From contig CAYXUW010000002.1 in the NCBI GenBank assembly GCA_964468375.1, forward strand, positions 27,333-91,332: a stretch of 64,000 nt of DNA, given 5' to 3'. A model generated the notes under the pieces. That model saw nothing but the letters and a program-made list of their open reading frames with translations. It was not told where the DNA came from and searched no databases. Numbering within the stretch: position 1 is the stretch's first letter; each line of letters opens with the position of its first letter. Origin of the DNA: CAYXUW01 sp964468375 (lineage in GTDB: Bacteria > Planctomycetota > Phycisphaerae > Sedimentisphaerales > Anaerobacaceae). Positions 8,879 through 17,756 of this stretch are shown here, in pieces. The position numbers and the translations under genes are program-made.

Positions 8879-9969
8879 TGATTTCATTAAAGGATTATAG
8901 GATAGTTTTAATTGGAGGTGCGGGATTTATTGGGCACCATCTGGCCTTGGCCTTGAAGAATCGCGGTGCTCAAGTTGAAGTCGTAGATGGGTTGGAGGTT
9001 AACAATCTGCTGACTTTTTGCTCGTCCGATTATCAGTCCAAGAATAATGAGCTTTATCGGATGATGCTTAATAGTCGTCTGGATCTTCTTAATAAAAATG
9101 AGATTCCACTTCATATTCAGGATGCACGGGATTACCATATGATGAATGGAATTCTGAACAAAATAAAACCTCAGGTTATTGTCCATTTAGCAGCGGTATC
9201 ACATGCAGGAGATTCCAATAAGGATCCGCACAGCACATTCGGCCATAGTTTGCGCACTCTGGAGAACGCTCTTGATTACTCAAGAGGTACCATTGAACAT
9301 TTCATATATTTCTCTTCAAGTATGATTTACGGGCATTTCAAATCCGGCTTGGTTACAGAAGAGTCACCTTGCGAACCGTTGGGAATATATGGCACATTGA
9401 AGTTGGCGGGGGAGAAAATAGTGAATGCCTACCATAAGGTTTTTGACTTGCCGTATACCATTATTCGTCCCTCCGCACTTTACGGAGAGCGTTGTGTCAG
9501 CCGCAGAGTTGGGCAGTTATTTATCGAAAGCGCTTTGGATGGAACCGAATTCTTCATTAATGGTGACGGCTCAGGTCGTCTTGATTTTACATATATAGAT
9601 GACTTGGTAAGTGGTGTAATCAATGTGATTGAGAACGAAAACTCCCGAAACCAGATTTTCAACATGACCTACGGGGAATCTAGGTCTATTGCACAAATGT
9701 CTGAAATTATCAAGAGGCATTTTTCGGAAGTGAAGATAAAATATTTACCGAAGGATAAACTTATTCCGGACCGTGGCACTCTTTCTGTTGAAAAAGCCAA
9801 GAGTCTGATTGGCTACAAACCACAGTATCCGCTGGAGAGAGGCTTCGTAGAATATATCAAGTGGTATAAATCAATATGGCCGAGTCGGTCTGCTATTCCT
9901 ATTAGTATAAGTGAACGCCAGGGTAAGAAGGAGGCCTCTCCTCTGAAGCAGACTGAAACAACCAAGTAA
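8878..9969 (+). CDS. NAD-dependent epimerase/dehydratase (extended SDR)
   Basis: Sugar-nucleotide epimerase or dehydratase of 363 aa. It has the Rossmann GGAGFIGHHLALAL, a Ser-rich SSSMIYG segment and the catalytic Y-x-x-x-K as YGTLKLAGEK (residue ~173). FTYIDDLVSGVINVIE is the conserved substrate-lobe signature. Its ATG overlaps the TAA of the aminotransferase gene by one base, and AGGAGG lies just upstream, implying coupled translation. An insertion of about 25 residues after the second strand (around residues 38-65) makes it longer than GalE types. It could serve as the 4,6-dehydratase/epimerase step of the amino-sugar pathway; the exact reaction is unknown. Confidence 0.87.
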   Translation: MISLKDYRIVLIGGAGFIGHHLALALKNRGAQVEVVDGLEVNNLLTFCSSDYQSKNNELYRMMLNSRLDLLNKNEIPLHIQDARDYHMMNGILNKIKPQVIVHLAAVSHAGDSNKDPHSTFGHSLRTLENALDYSRGTIEHFIYFSSSMIYGHFKSGLVTEESPCEPLGIYGTLKLAGEKIVNAYHKVFDLPYTIIRPSALYGERCVSRRVGQLFIESALDGTEFFINGDGSGRLDFTYIDDLVSGVINVIENENSRNQIFNMTYGESRSIAQMSEIIKRHFSEVKIKYLPKDKLIPDRGTLSVEKAKSLIGYKPQYPLERGFVEYIKWYKSIWPSRSAIPISISERQGKKEASPLKQTETTK

Positions 9970-9985
9970 GTGAGGAATTTGGTTA

Positions 9986-10723
9986 GTGAGTGGTCTTAAT
10001 AATATTGTTTACGATGCATGGTTATCGGAGATACTGCAGCGGGATGTTTACAAAGTAGTTGTGCATGAATGGATTGAGAAAGTCAAAGACAAAACATCTG
10101 AGGAGTACGATTTCCTTCGAGAGCTACAATCTAAACATGTGTTTGTGTACGCCAAGGTGGCTACAGATTTTGTTAAAGGTTTTCATTTTTTGGAGACGCT
10201 GGATTTCAAACTGGTTGATACCAACATTGTTTTTGACAAACCGATAGCAACATCTCACAAATTTTTCGGACACTGTACGCTACGTTCTGCTATTCCTGGA
10301 GACAAGGATTCAGCCGTAAAGCTTGCACATAATGGCTTTTCCTATTCTCGTTTTCATTTGGACCCGCAGATACCCAGCCAGATCTCCAATAACATCAAGG
10401 CCAAATGGATTGAGAATTTTTTTTTAGGAAAGCGGGCTGATGAAATGATTGTCGCTTTAGTGGATGGTGAAATTGCGGGGTTTGTTACTCTGCTTCACCG
10501 AGGCGAAGAAGAGCTTGTGATAGATTTAATAGTGGTAGACGAAAAGCGGCGCCGAAATGGAATTGCGAGTGATATGATTTCATATGCGGAATCTCACAGC
10601 AACCGTCGCCGTATAGTTGTTGGAACCCAAGTGGCCAATATTGCGTCCAGCCGTCTTTATGAGAAATTAGGATTTAGACTCTGCGAGTCGTATTACGTAT
10701 TTCATTATCACAATTTTTCTTAG
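9986..10723 (+). CDS. GNAT-family sugar N-acetyltransferase
   Basis: Acetyl-CoA-dependent N-acyltransferase of 245 aa. The C-terminal half carries the GNAT core: IDLIVVDEKRRRNGIA is the acetyl-CoA pyrophosphate-binding R/Q-x-x-G-x-G/A loop, and ASSRLYEKLGFRLCESYY is the final strand-helix motif. The N-terminal ~100 residues (LETLDFKLVDTNIVF) resemble the WecD/SpsD arrangement. It starts with GTG after GAGGA about nine bases upstream. Lying between an epimerase and a NeuB-like synthase, it probably acetylates the amino group installed by the DegT aminotransferase. Confidence 0.82.
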   Translation: MSGLNNIVYDAWLSEILQRDVYKVVVHEWIEKVKDKTSEEYDFLRELQSKHVFVYAKVATDFVKGFHFLETLDFKLVDTNIVFDKPIATSHKFFGHCTLRSAIPGDKDSAVKLAHNGFSYSRFHLDPQIPSQISNNIKAKWIENFFLGKRADEMIVALVDGEIAGFVTLLHRGEEELVIDLIVVDEKRRRNGIASDMISYAESHSNRRRIVVGTQVANIASSRLYEKLGFRLCESYYVFHYHNFS

Positions 10724-10732
10724 GTATAGATA

Positions 10733-11743
10733 ATGAAGATAGGCAATGTTGATTTAGATAAGGAAGTTCTGATTATTGCGGAGATTGGCAATAATCATGA
10801 AGGCAGTTGTGCGCTTGCTGAGGACATGATAGGTTTGGCAGCAGAGGCCGGCGCTACTGCCGTAAAATTTCAGACAATTGTTCCTGAAAAGCTTGTATCT
10901 ATTGATCAAGTGGACAGAGTTCGCCAGCTTAAGAAGTTTCAGTTGAGTTACGACGAATTTGAGAAATTGCATCAAACGGCACAGCGGGAGGGAGTAATAT
11001 TCCTGTCTACGCCATTCGATGTGGACAGCGCTCGTTTCCTTCAACATCTCGTTCCAGCTTTCAAGATTTCTTCCGGTGATAACAACTTTTGGACTCTGAT
11101 AGATTTTGTTGCTCGGACAGGTAAGCCCATTATAGTCTCTGCAGGTATGACAGAGCTTTGTCAGATCCAAAAGGTAAAAGATTTCATTGAAGGCATATGG
11201 AGAGAGTGTGAAATTAGGCAGGAGCTTGCCGTTCTGCATTGTGTCGCCAGTTACCCAACTGAAGCCGCGGATACTAATCTTGTTTTTATAAGGGAGCTAC
11301 GGGATATGGGGGTGACAACTGGTTATTCCGACCACACGCTTGGTATTGAGGCTGCAGTACTTTCGGTAGCAGTAGGTGCTCGAATTGTGGAAAAGCACTT
11401 TGCGGTTTCTAAAGACTACTCAAGTTTTCAGGACCACCGGTTATCTGCCGACCCGAAGGAATTCAAGGAAATGGTACAAGGGGTTCGCCAAGCAGAAAAA
11501 TTACTAGGGCACAAAGGTAAGCGTATACTAGATGCAGAGAAAAAAGTAATTCAGGCTGCACGTCGTTCGATAGTGGCTGATTGCGACCTAATAAAAGGCA
11601 AGCGTATTACCCTTAAAGATATTACCTGGTTAAGACCAAGCGGTGGTTTAGCACCTGGTGAAGAGCAAAGAATACTTGGCAAGAGGCTTCGCAGGGATAT
11701 TTCTCGTGGAGAGAAAATTTCTCTGGAAGATGTTACAGAATGA
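10733..11743 (+). CDS. N-acetylneuraminate synthase family protein (NeuB/SpsE/LegI/PseI type)
   Basis: Condenses phosphoenolpyruvate with a six-carbon amino sugar to give a nine-carbon nonulosonic acid. The start IAEIGNNHEG and AVKFQTIVPEKL are family signatures of the TIM barrel; GYSDHTLGIEAA and IVEKHFAV hold conserved metal- and PEP-binding residues. The last ~60 residues (RSIVADCDLIKGKRIT ... GKRLRRDI) form the SAF/antifreeze-like domain that caps the active site in the dimer. The 336-aa length is normal. It is the strongest single indicator that this block makes a sialic-, legionaminic- or pseudaminic-like sugar. Confidence 0.93.
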   Translation: MKIGNVDLDKEVLIIAEIGNNHEGSCALAEDMIGLAAEAGATAVKFQTIVPEKLVSIDQVDRVRQLKKFQLSYDEFEKLHQTAQREGVIFLSTPFDVDSARFLQHLVPAFKISSGDNNFWTLIDFVARTGKPIIVSAGMTELCQIQKVKDFIEGIWRECEIRQELAVLHCVASYPTEAADTNLVFIRELRDMGVTTGYSDHTLGIEAAVLSVAVGARIVEKHFAVSKDYSSFQDHRLSADPKEFKEMVQGVRQAEKLLGHKGKRILDAEKKVIQAARRSIVADCDLIKGKRITLKDITWLRPSGGLAPGEEQRILGKRLRRDISRGEKISLEDVTE

Positions 11744-11785
11744 TTTTCGGCAAGTTTTTGCACCGATAATTTTATATTCCAAATA

Positions 11786-13651
11786 ATGTGTGGTATCGCA
11801 GGATATATTGGTCGAGATACCGTTCTTCCTGATCGGATTGAATCGACTTTGTCACTGATGGACAACCGAGGTCCTGATTATAAAGATTATAAGGTTTATG
11901 AGAAGGGGAGTGTGAATGTTGTGTTGCTACATTCTCGTTTGAGCATCGTCGACCTTGACCCTCGGTCAAACCAGCCATTTTCTATTGGCAACAGCACATT
12001 GATTTTTAATGGTGAAATATACAATTATCTGGAACTTCGTGAGGAACTCAAGGCTAAGGGAATTCCTTTACGTACAACCTCCGATACGGAGGTTCTGCTA
12101 CACTATTATTTACTTTATGGGGAGAAATGCGTCGAATATTTCGAAGGGATGTGGAGTTTTGCGATATTTGATGAATCTAAAGGTTTGCTATTTCTATCTA
12201 GGGATCGTTTTGCCGAAAAGCCGTTATACTTCTATAGATCAAAGGACGGCTTTTATTTCGGTTCGGAAGTAAAATTCATCAGAGCTTTATCTGGTGAGGA
12301 ATTTGCCGTAAATCAGCGGCAGTTATTGCGGTATATGGTAAACGGCTACAAATCTCTTTACAAAACGGAGGACACGTTTTTTGAAGGTGTAAAGGAAGTT
12401 CCATTCGCCACGAATTTAACTATAGACAGTGATCTTGGCGGAAGGAGCAGTCGCTACTGGGTACCACAACATAAGCAGTTGTCGATGACGCTGGAGGAGT
12501 CGGTTGAGGCTTTCCGTGAACGTTTGCTTGAAAGCGTACACATTCGCCTTCGCGCTGATGTGCCATTGGCCTTTTGTCTAAGTGGAGGTATCGATTCAGC
12601 ATCCATTGTATCTATTGCGGCTAAGTGTTTCAACTATGACGTGGCAACCTTCTCAATTGTGGATTCTGATGAACGCTATAACGAAAGAAATAATATCCGA
12701 GCGACTTTAGATGACTTGGAATGCAAGCACACAATTATTGAAACCTCGTACAATGGTTTTTTTGAGCGGTTAAGCGAACTTGTTAATTATCATGATGCGC
12801 CTTTGTGTACCATATCCTACTACATTCATTCGTTCCTTTCTGAAGCCATTGCCAAGCACGGCTATCGAGTAGCCTGCTCCGGTACTGGCGCGGATGAAAT
12901 GGTAACCGGCTACTATGACCATTTTAACTTATATCTTTATGAGATGCGCAATTCTCAGGACTACCCCCAATATCTTGAGGAATGGAAGAAATATATTGGG
13001 CGCTTTGTGAGAAATCCATACTTAAAACAACCAGAGCTGTACTTCAATAATCCGGGATTCAGGGATCACATTTATTTAAATAACGATGTTTTCTCGGGAT
13101 ATATGAATGAAAGTTTTACAGAGGCATTTGTCGAAGAAACGTATTGCGACAGCCTTTTACGTAATCGGATGATGAACGAAATGTTTCATGAAGGAACGCG
13201 TGTGATTTTACACGAGGATGATTTGAATTCTATGCGTTACTCCATTGAAAATCGCAGCCCTTACCTTGATTCGAAATTGTTTGAGGTATCATATTCGATA
13301 CCAACTGAACATCTTATCCAGTATGGGTATGGAAAGTATATTCTGCGTGAAGCGGTAAAAGGAATTCTAAATGATCAGGTAAGATTAGACAGGCAGAAGA
13401 AAGGGTTCAACGCCTCAATTACATCTCTGGTGAATTTCAAGGACCATTCTATCAGAGATTACATATTAAGCGATAGTCCAGTGTATGACCTTGTTGATAG
13501 AAAGAAAATAGAAGCTATTATTCCTACTGAGTCTTTGCCTAACAGTATGAGTAAGTTCTGGTTTTATTTTCTTAATGCCAAGGTCTTTCTGGAGCAAAAT
13601 CGAGGCGAAAGTAAATATAAAAAAGTATTACACCAACAACTTGGGGTTTAA
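11786..13651 (+). CDS. asnB: Asparagine synthase (glutamine-hydrolysing) family protein
   Basis: Two-domain amidotransferase of 621 aa. The N-terminal MCGIAGYIG fixes the start, because Cys2 becomes the glutaminase nucleophile; RLSIVDLDPRSNQPF and FNGEIYNYLELREEL follow. The synthetase domain has the PP-loop SGGIDSASIVSI near residue 266 and the GTGADEM segment. The upstream 40 bases contain no Shine-Dalgarno sequence. AsnB paralogues within polysaccharide loci often amidate sugar uronic acids or supply amide groups rather than making asparagine, so the substrate is uncertain. Confidence 0.9.
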   Translation: MCGIAGYIGRDTVLPDRIESTLSLMDNRGPDYKDYKVYEKGSVNVVLLHSRLSIVDLDPRSNQPFSIGNSTLIFNGEIYNYLELREELKAKGIPLRTTSDTEVLLHYYLLYGEKCVEYFEGMWSFAIFDESKGLLFLSRDRFAEKPLYFYRSKDGFYFGSEVKFIRALSGEEFAVNQRQLLRYMVNGYKSLYKTEDTFFEGVKEVPFATNLTIDSDLGGRSSRYWVPQHKQLSMTLEESVEAFRERLLESVHIRLRADVPLAFCLSGGIDSASIVSIAAKCFNYDVATFSIVDSDERYNERNNIRATLDDLECKHTIIETSYNGFFERLSELVNYHDAPLCTISYYIHSFLSEAIAKHGYRVACSGTGADEMVTGYYDHFNLYLYEMRNSQDYPQYLEEWKKYIGRFVRNPYLKQPELYFNNPGFRDHIYLNNDVFSGYMNESFTEAFVEETYCDSLLRNRMMNEMFHEGTRVILHEDDLNSMRYSIENRSPYLDSKLFEVSYSIPTEHLIQYGYGKYILREAVKGILNDQVRLDRQKKGFNASITSLVNFKDHSIRDYILSDSPVYDLVDRKKIEAIIPTESLPNSMSKFWFYFLNAKVFLEQNRGESKYKKVLHQQLGV

Positions 13652-13673
13652 CTGAAGCTGTTTCCGTAAAAGA

Positions 13674-13701
13674 TTGAAAGATGTTCTGTATCTGTCATAA
13701 G
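13674..13701 (+). promoter_or_regulatory. Promoter candidate upstream of the kdsD-like gene
   Basis: TTGAAA (13674-13679), 16 bases, then CATAAG (13696-13701), within the 94-base gap after asnB. The downstream gene has AGGAGG (13735-13740) five bases before its ATG, the best ribosome-binding site in this part of the locus. Confidence 0.3.
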
Positions 13702-13745
13702 GTGGTATGTTCTTACGATAAATTTGAAAAATCGAGGAGGTTTTA

Positions 13746-14807
13746 ATGAGTAAGCAAATATCTCGTTTGGAAAAAGGTTCTCAAAGGAAGGGCAAAGCGT
13801 CTGTGGAGCCCTTACATAAAAGCTCTAAAAACGCGCTAATATCTCACGGAAAGCAAGTCTGTGAGCTGGAGGCTGAAGCGATGATAGCAATGTCTGAGCG
13901 AATGAACTCTGCATTTTCAGAAGTGGTGGAGAAGATTCTTACCTGCGACGGACGGGTAATTGTTTGCGGGATAGGAAAATCCGGCATCATTGGGCGCAAG
14001 ATATCATGCACCCTTGCTTCAACCGGCACTCCAAGCTTCTTTATGCACGCAGCCGAGGCATTCCACGGCGATCTGGGTATGATAAAAAATGAGGATATAC
14101 TTTTACTAATATCCTATTCGGGCGAGACAGAAGAGATATTAAGAATTATCCCGTTCTTAAAAGATAATGGCAATCTTATTATCTCAATGACTGGAAATTC
14201 CAATTCTACACTCGCTGATAACTCGGATTATCATCTGGATATAAGCGTTAAGAAAGAAGCTTGCCCTCTCGACGCAACTCCTACAACATCTGCCACCGCC
14301 ACCCTTGTAATGGGAGATGCACTGGCCGTTACTCTGATAAAAGCCAGAGATTTTAAGGCAGAGGACTTCGCCAGATTTCATCCCGGGGGCAGTCTTGGCA
14401 GAAGACTTCTGACCAAGGTTGAAGACGTTATGGTCAGAAACAATCTGCCGACCGTGGCAAAAGATGCTTGTATGAAGGATGTTGTCAGCGTTATGACATC
14501 TGGCCGACAGGGTGTTGCGGTAGTGGTTGAGGAAGGACTACATGTAGTAGGGATAATTACGGACGGGGACCTTCGAAGAGCCGTGAACAAACATGAAAAC
14601 ATATTCAGGTTTAAAGCAGAAGACATCATGACAAGAAATCCCAAGACTATCAACAAAGATTTGAAACTCTACGAAGCTGAGAAGATATTTAATCGCTACG
14701 AGTTTGTCACGTTAATTGTTGCTGATGACGAAGCTAAACTTATTGGCCTGCTGCAACTCTACGACATCGAAAAGCCAAGAGAAGAAAGAAGATATGCGAA
14801 AGTGTAG
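13746..14807 (+). CDS. kdsD: KpsF/GutQ-type sugar-phosphate isomerase (arabinose-5-phosphate isomerase)
   Basis: Interconverts ribulose 5-phosphate and arabinose 5-phosphate, the first step toward Kdo. The SIS domain (~45-190) has GIGKSGIIGRKI, the hallmark AEAFHGDLGMI and SYSGETEEIL. Two CBS domains follow (~235-345; VEDVMVRNNLP, VVGIITDGDLRRAV, AEDIMTRNPKTI). At 353 aa it is slightly longer than enterobacterial KdsD because of an N-terminal extension of ~25 residues. No kdsA or kdsB accompanies it here. Within capsule loci such KpsF copies serve a Kdo-containing linker or residue. Confidence 0.9.
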   Translation: MSKQISRLEKGSQRKGKASVEPLHKSSKNALISHGKQVCELEAEAMIAMSERMNSAFSEVVEKILTCDGRVIVCGIGKSGIIGRKISCTLASTGTPSFFMHAAEAFHGDLGMIKNEDILLLISYSGETEEILRIIPFLKDNGNLIISMTGNSNSTLADNSDYHLDISVKKEACPLDATPTTSATATLVMGDALAVTLIKARDFKAEDFARFHPGGSLGRRLLTKVEDVMVRNNLPTVAKDACMKDVVSVMTSGRQGVAVVVEEGLHVVGIITDGDLRRAVNKHENIFRFKAEDIMTRNPKTINKDLKLYEAEKIFNRYEFVTLIVADDEAKLIGLLQLYDIEKPREERRYAKV

Positions 14808-14875
14808 TCAGCCTTCGTAAAAGGATTCCGAAACTCCAAGATTTCTGAAATGTTAAGTTAAGAATAGAGGCTTTT

Positions 14876-15823
14876 ATGAAGGTGTTTGTACACGCGGGCT
14901 TTCAGAGAACTGGCTCGACTTTTCTCCAAAATTGCTTATTTAGTAAACATCCTCAAATTCAATACATAGGCTTGGTTAATAATAGTCTTGCGGCATGCTC
15001 CGACTTGCAAAATCTGTATTCTTTTATCATGGATAAAGCAATCAAGACGAACAAGGAGGATATGCTGGACTGTTTTGCATCGCTAACTAAAGATTTTAAC
15101 CCTTCACTACCGGTGGTCATGTCTAACGAATCATTGTCAGTTGAGATCGAGCCCGGACGCTGGGAGGGTGGTAGGATGGAAGGTCGCGGCACCAGAATCG
15201 GAGTAAAGACAAAAGCTGGTAGTTTGAGTCTTTTAAGCGATGATTTGAAAGTTTTCTTTGTTATACGAAACCAACCGGACGTTATTGAGAGTCACTATTT
15301 CCTTTATGCACGGAGCTATCCGGCAAATTATGTAAGCTTTGAAAATTGGTATTCTCAAATGAGGAGTCATCTCCAGACAAACTACAATTACTACCAAATA
15401 ATGAAAACATACGCTGATATTTTGGGAACAGAAAACATCAAAGTATATCTTTACGAGGAACTCAGGAATGATGATAGAAGGTTTATCAGTGATATATGCA
15501 ATTACCTTGGAGTCGATGCAGATAAAGGTATTGAAATCGCTGCAGGTAAAATAGTTGGCAGCAGACTTACAACAGGACAGTTAGCTTACAGAAGAATGGA
15601 AGCCAAATTGTCCCTTCCAAAAACTGTACTTGGGCGCCTCTGGCAAAGAGTGAACTGTTTTGGATATAGAAAATTAGCGAGCTTCATGGGCGACGATAGG
15701 AAGCTTTCGCTACAGTTTCCGGAGGATATTAAGGCACAGATAGAATCAGATTTTGCTGAGACGAACAAAAAGGTCGGAGATTTGTTCGGTCTGGACCTAT
15801 TAAAGCACAAATATGTGCTTTAA
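14876..15823 (+). CDS. PAPS-dependent sulfotransferase-like protein
   Basis: Likely transfers sulfate from PAPS to a carbohydrate. The N-terminal VHAGFQRTGSTFLQN matches the 5'-phosphosulfate-binding loop of the sulfotransferase fold. KVFFVIRNQPDVIESHYF is the 3'-phosphate-binding segment (R-x-x-x-D-x-x-x-S). IKVYLYEELRND and the helix after it are typical of bacterial polysaccharide sulfotransferases. It is 315 aa with no signal peptide or membrane helix, hence cytosolic. It shares the locus with the PAPS-forming enzyme at 2.0-3.7 kb, which supports the assignment. The ATG has AGAGG upstream. The acceptor sugar is unknown. Confidence 0.8.
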   Translation: MKVFVHAGFQRTGSTFLQNCLFSKHPQIQYIGLVNNSLAACSDLQNLYSFIMDKAIKTNKEDMLDCFASLTKDFNPSLPVVMSNESLSVEIEPGRWEGGRMEGRGTRIGVKTKAGSLSLLSDDLKVFFVIRNQPDVIESHYFLYARSYPANYVSFENWYSQMRSHLQTNYNYYQIMKTYADILGTENIKVYLYEELRNDDRRFISDICNYLGVDADKGIEIAAGKIVGSRLTTGQLAYRRMEAKLSLPKTVLGRLWQRVNCFGYRKLASFMGDDRKLSLQFPEDIKAQIESDFAETNKKVGDLFGLDLLKHKYVL

Positions 15824-15893
15824 TAGAATATTTGGCGGTAAATCGAATGAGATATGTGAAAGTACAGGCAGCTTTTTATATGGTTAAGACTAG

Positions 15894-17666
15894 ATGAAAC
15901 TGAAAATCAGAGATAGATTAAGCTCTATAAAAAGGTTTTGTACAGTATATTACCTGAGAGTGGTTAATATAAAATTCGCCGTAAAAAATCGAAGGTTTTG
16001 GCAGAAGTATTTGGGGGCGGGTAAAACTGACCCTCGCTCTGTGGTAGTTACGGAAGTAAGTAATAATGTTTATGTGGCAACGGGAATAGCTGTGGCGGCA
16101 AATATTGTCGCCAAAGTTCGCAACGCAAGGGTGCTGTATCTCAGTCGCAATCAGGACGAACATATCAAGTTTAAGTGGTTAAGAGACAGCTTTTCGAATA
16201 GTTATTATGAAACTATTTCCCAAATAATAAGTCCGCATCTTGAAGAAGTGCGTGCGGAAGCTAAGAAGCTTTATGATACTCTAACAGAACCCGGGGATAT
16301 ACTGGACCTCAAATACAAGGGGTTGCGGATTGGAGATTTGGTTTATGATTTATCGATGAGAAACGGATATTGGCAGGCAACCGTTTGGAGGATTGACGAT
16401 AGAGTCTACGATACTTTGGTAAAAGTGATTGGTATGTTGTTTGCCCTAGATTATATCTCACATCAGTATAAGGTTAAAGCTGCTTTGGCTTCACATACTG
16501 TAAGCTTTGGTGGTTTGCTGATACGGTACTTTGCAAATCAGCAAGTAGAGAGCTATTGTGGAATGGCTGGTGGTCCCATTAGAAAGTACGGTTCATTCAA
16601 CGGCAAAAGTTTAACCTATAGGGATAGCATCAGCAAACCTTGGCTTGATAATATTATACAGGACGATGAGGCCAAAAACCTACTGCTTCCCAGAGCAAGA
16701 AAGTACATAGAAGACAGGTTTGCCGGGGCTGTGAGAGATTTGGATTCTGAAAAGGTGTTTGCAAAAACTAACGTAGAGTACACCAGCAAAGTAGAGTTTT
16801 GCGAAAGGTATATGCTACCACCCCAAAATCCATGCGTATTTATAATGCTTCATGCCTTCAATGACTTTCCCCATCATTTTGAAAAATATATTTTCGCTGA
16901 CTATTATCGCTGGTTTATTGAAACGCTGAAGATCGTCAGAGAAGTTAATAACGTCAATTGGATTTTTAAGGAGCATCCTTCGTCAGGATTTTATCCTAAC
17001 GATGCAAATTTAGACGGTATGTTTGAGATTGTTAATGAACCTAACATTTTGTTTTTGGACAAAGATTCTCTTTTTAGGAATTCTTCTTTGCGTTATATCG
17101 CCCACGCGGTTATTACGTGCTTGGGTACAGCAGGATTAGAATTCAGTTGTTTCGGAGTACCATCTATAATTGCCTCAGACAATCATTATTCGGGATTTAA
17201 CATTTGTTATGAACCTCAGACCTATCAAGCATACCGAAAGCTTTTGGAAAATGTGGTTGACAGCGTCAAACCTTTAGACGAAGAAACGCAGGAACGAGCT
17301 ATGATTTTACTTTATCTTCTGCGGGCATTGGTTTACGAAAGGACTGCTAAAGATAAGTCTTTTTTTTGTACGACGTCGACATCACATGAGGAAAGGTTGG
17401 AAAACAGCGTTGATAAACTTGTCGCGGAGGTCGGAGTTCAGTTAGAGGACACTGACATCTTGGAATTTCTCGGCAGAATGGAAAACTTTATTGCTGACGG
17501 GAACAGAGAGTGTTTCTACGTAAATGAATACTTCGATTCAAAGTTGGGGTGGAAAATTGCTCCTTCCCGTCAAAATGCTAATATGGGGCCTTCGGTAACA
17601 ATCGGTCAAAAGGTCCTCTCAACAAAAGAGCTCGGCTTTGTAGTCGGCGACAAAGCGGAAGGTTAG
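15894..17666 (+). CDS. Capsule-polysaccharide-synthase-like protein (KpsC/KpsS-type)
   Basis: 590-aa soluble protein not confidently recognised. The C-terminal half contains VNWIFKEHPSS (~residue 355-365) and ITCLGTAGLEFSCFGVPSII (~405-425), the pattern of capsule synthase and related GT-B proteins, in which a Lys-x-His-Pro and a later Gly-Thr-x-Gly-x-E contact the nucleotide sugar. The first ~280 residues show no motif I recognise. Next to the sulfotransferase and downstream of kdsD, a Kdo- or sugar-transferring role is plausible. Start is ATG at 15894 with only weak ribosome-binding sequence. Confidence 0.6.
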   Translation: MKLKIRDRLSSIKRFCTVYYLRVVNIKFAVKNRRFWQKYLGAGKTDPRSVVVTEVSNNVYVATGIAVAANIVAKVRNARVLYLSRNQDEHIKFKWLRDSFSNSYYETISQIISPHLEEVRAEAKKLYDTLTEPGDILDLKYKGLRIGDLVYDLSMRNGYWQATVWRIDDRVYDTLVKVIGMLFALDYISHQYKVKAALASHTVSFGGLLIRYFANQQVESYCGMAGGPIRKYGSFNGKSLTYRDSISKPWLDNIIQDDEAKNLLLPRARKYIEDRFAGAVRDLDSEKVFAKTNVEYTSKVEFCERYMLPPQNPCVFIMLHAFNDFPHHFEKYIFADYYRWFIETLKIVREVNNVNWIFKEHPSSGFYPNDANLDGMFEIVNEPNILFLDKDSLFRNSSLRYIAHAVITCLGTAGLEFSCFGVPSIIASDNHYSGFNICYEPQTYQAYRKLLENVVDSVKPLDEETQERAMILLYLLRALVYERTAKDKSFFCTTSTSHEERLENSVDKLVAEVGVQLEDTDILEFLGRMENFIADGNRECFYVNEYFDSKLGWKIAPSRQNANMGPSVTIGQKVLSTKELGFVVGDKAEG

Positions 17667-17684
17667 TAGTCGAAACATTAGGAC

Positions 17685-17713
17685 TTGCGATATCTGAACC
17701 TTGTTGCTATGAT
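17685..17713 (+). promoter_or_regulatory. Internal promoter candidate before the radical SAM gene
   Basis: TTGCGA (17685-17690), 17 bases, TATGAT (17708-17713) with a TGC extension just before the -10. Predicted start lies ~35 bases upstream of the ATG at 17757. This would let the 17.8 kb onward segment be transcribed separately. Confidence 0.45.
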
Positions 17714-17756
17714 AACCCAAGTGGGGAAAAAGCTGTATTAACTGTAAAGGTCATCT

